Shown here piece by piece: positions 5,541-5,900 of a stretch of 5,900 nt of DNA. Origin of the DNA: Thermoplasmata archaeon. Its GTDB lineage: Archaea; Thermoplasmatota; Thermoplasmata; JAGHBH01. The stretch is taken from the NCBI GenBank assembly GCA_021161085.1, contig JAGHBH010000097.1:1-5900 (forward strand). The letters run 5' to 3'. Made by a program: the position numbers and the translations under genes. The notes beneath the pieces are model-generated. The model did not search any database. It saw only the letters and a program-made list of their open reading frames with translations, and had not been told where the DNA came from. Numbering within the stretch: the first letter of the stretch is position 1; each line of letters opens with the position of its first letter.

Positions 5541-5777
5541 ATGCCTGAACAGGACACCGAGAAGATAACCATACGCCTGCCCAAGAGATTCCTGAGGGTG
5601 ATAGACCAGCTGGTGGACGCCGACTACTACGGCTCCAGAACCGAGGCGATAAGAACAGCCGTCAGAGAACTGGTGAAGCAGGCCCCCGACCTGCTGGACT
5701 CCATGGACCCCGTGGAGAGGATCAGCAGGGAGCGGGAGAGAAAGGAACTGGATACCAAGAGATATCTCAGCCCGTGA
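5541..5777 (+). CDS. Ribbon-helix-helix (CopG/Arc-like) transcriptional regulator
   Basis: A 78-residue protein. KITIRLPKRFL (about 8-18) forms the DNA-contacting beta strand. The helix DQLVDADYYGSRTEAIRTAVRELVK follows, containing the G-S-R-T-E-A-I-R turn typical of archaeal CopG-like proteins. The tail after about residue 48 is charged (ERISRERERKELD) and may be a helix for oligomerisation or partner binding. I chose ATG 5541, with GGGTG at 5531-5535, over the in-frame GTG 5520, which lies inside the inverted repeat. The protein should bind DNA as a dimer. The repeat at 5498-5524 suggests autoregulation, and translin on the other side of the shared promoter is a second possible target. No toxin partner is visible in the window, so an antitoxin role cannot be judged. 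Confidence 0.85.
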   Translation: MPEQDTEKITIRLPKRFLRVIDQLVDADYYGSRTEAIRTAVRELVKQAPDLLDSMDPVERISRERERKELDTKRYLSP

Positions 5778-5900
5778 CCCCGCGACATCCGCAAATCACC
5801 CTAGAAATCACGCTTGAACACCGGACCAGGTCGCCGGAAGGGATGGGATGCCGACCTAAAGGGTGCAGGCCAAGGGAGGAAAAAAACGCCCGCGCTGGCC
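5778..5900. other. Intergenic end of window, no gene supported
   Basis: This stretch holds a short direct repeat AAATCAC (5793-5799 and 5805-5811, 12-base period), an inverted repeat AGGTCG/CGACCT (5828-5833 and 5852-5857), and an A7 tract (5880-5886). On the minus strand the A7 tract is T7 after GC-rich GCGCGGGCG, so it could be a terminator for a gene beyond the right edge. No RNA gene is recognised. Confidence 0.3.

Noticed and set aside
1..5900. tRNA, rRNA, CRISPR array or transposase
   Set aside because: I saw no cloverleaf with a T-loop consensus, no regularly spaced repeats and no transposase-like protein in any frame.

Overview
The window looks like a chromosomal segment of a GC-rich euryarchaeon. 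It carries a class I lysyl-tRNA synthetase, a GfcR-type HTH/phosphoribosyltransferase regulator, a UPF0248/DUF504 protein, an archaeal translin and TATA-like promoters, and the native genes favour AGG, ATA and G/C-ending codons. A Thermoplasmata/Methanomassiliicoccales-like host is possible, but nothing here fixes the lineage.

Plus-strand block, about 119-3141. A TATA-like box flanked by an inverted repeat leads to a 33-codon ORF with a strong Shine-Dalgarno (SD). Its stop overlaps the start of a small unrecognised ORF in another frame; this may be translational coupling, a -1 frameshift at CCCC-TGA, or a one-base indel. Then come the GfcR-like regulator, LysRS-I (lysS) and the DUF504 protein. 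lysS and DUF504 are 18 nt apart and are probably cotranscribed.

Minus-strand island, about 3145-4750. A two-gene restriction-modification cassette lies here. The putative endonuclease comes first and overlaps a beta-class DNA methyltransferase by ATGA. The cassette is visibly AT-richer than its surroundings, ends 3 nt from the convergent DUF504 stop and has its own possible promoter just after the translin gene. It looks like a compact horizontally acquired module. The endonuclease resembles, from memory, the MjaI (CTAG) family; this is a hypothesis.

Right block, 4758-5900. A translin gene (minus strand) appears to keep the residues of the TRAX/C3PO nuclease triad. It diverges from a small ribbon-helix-helix (CopG-like) regulator. 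The shared intergenic region holds a TATA element usable in both directions and a long inverted repeat placed at the expected start of the regulator transcript, a good candidate autoregulatory operator. The last 123 bases hold no gene I can support.

Most native starts share one pattern, GGTG(A/N) about four bases before ATG. I used it to choose ATG 4694 for the endonuclease and ATG 5541 for the ribbon-helix-helix gene.
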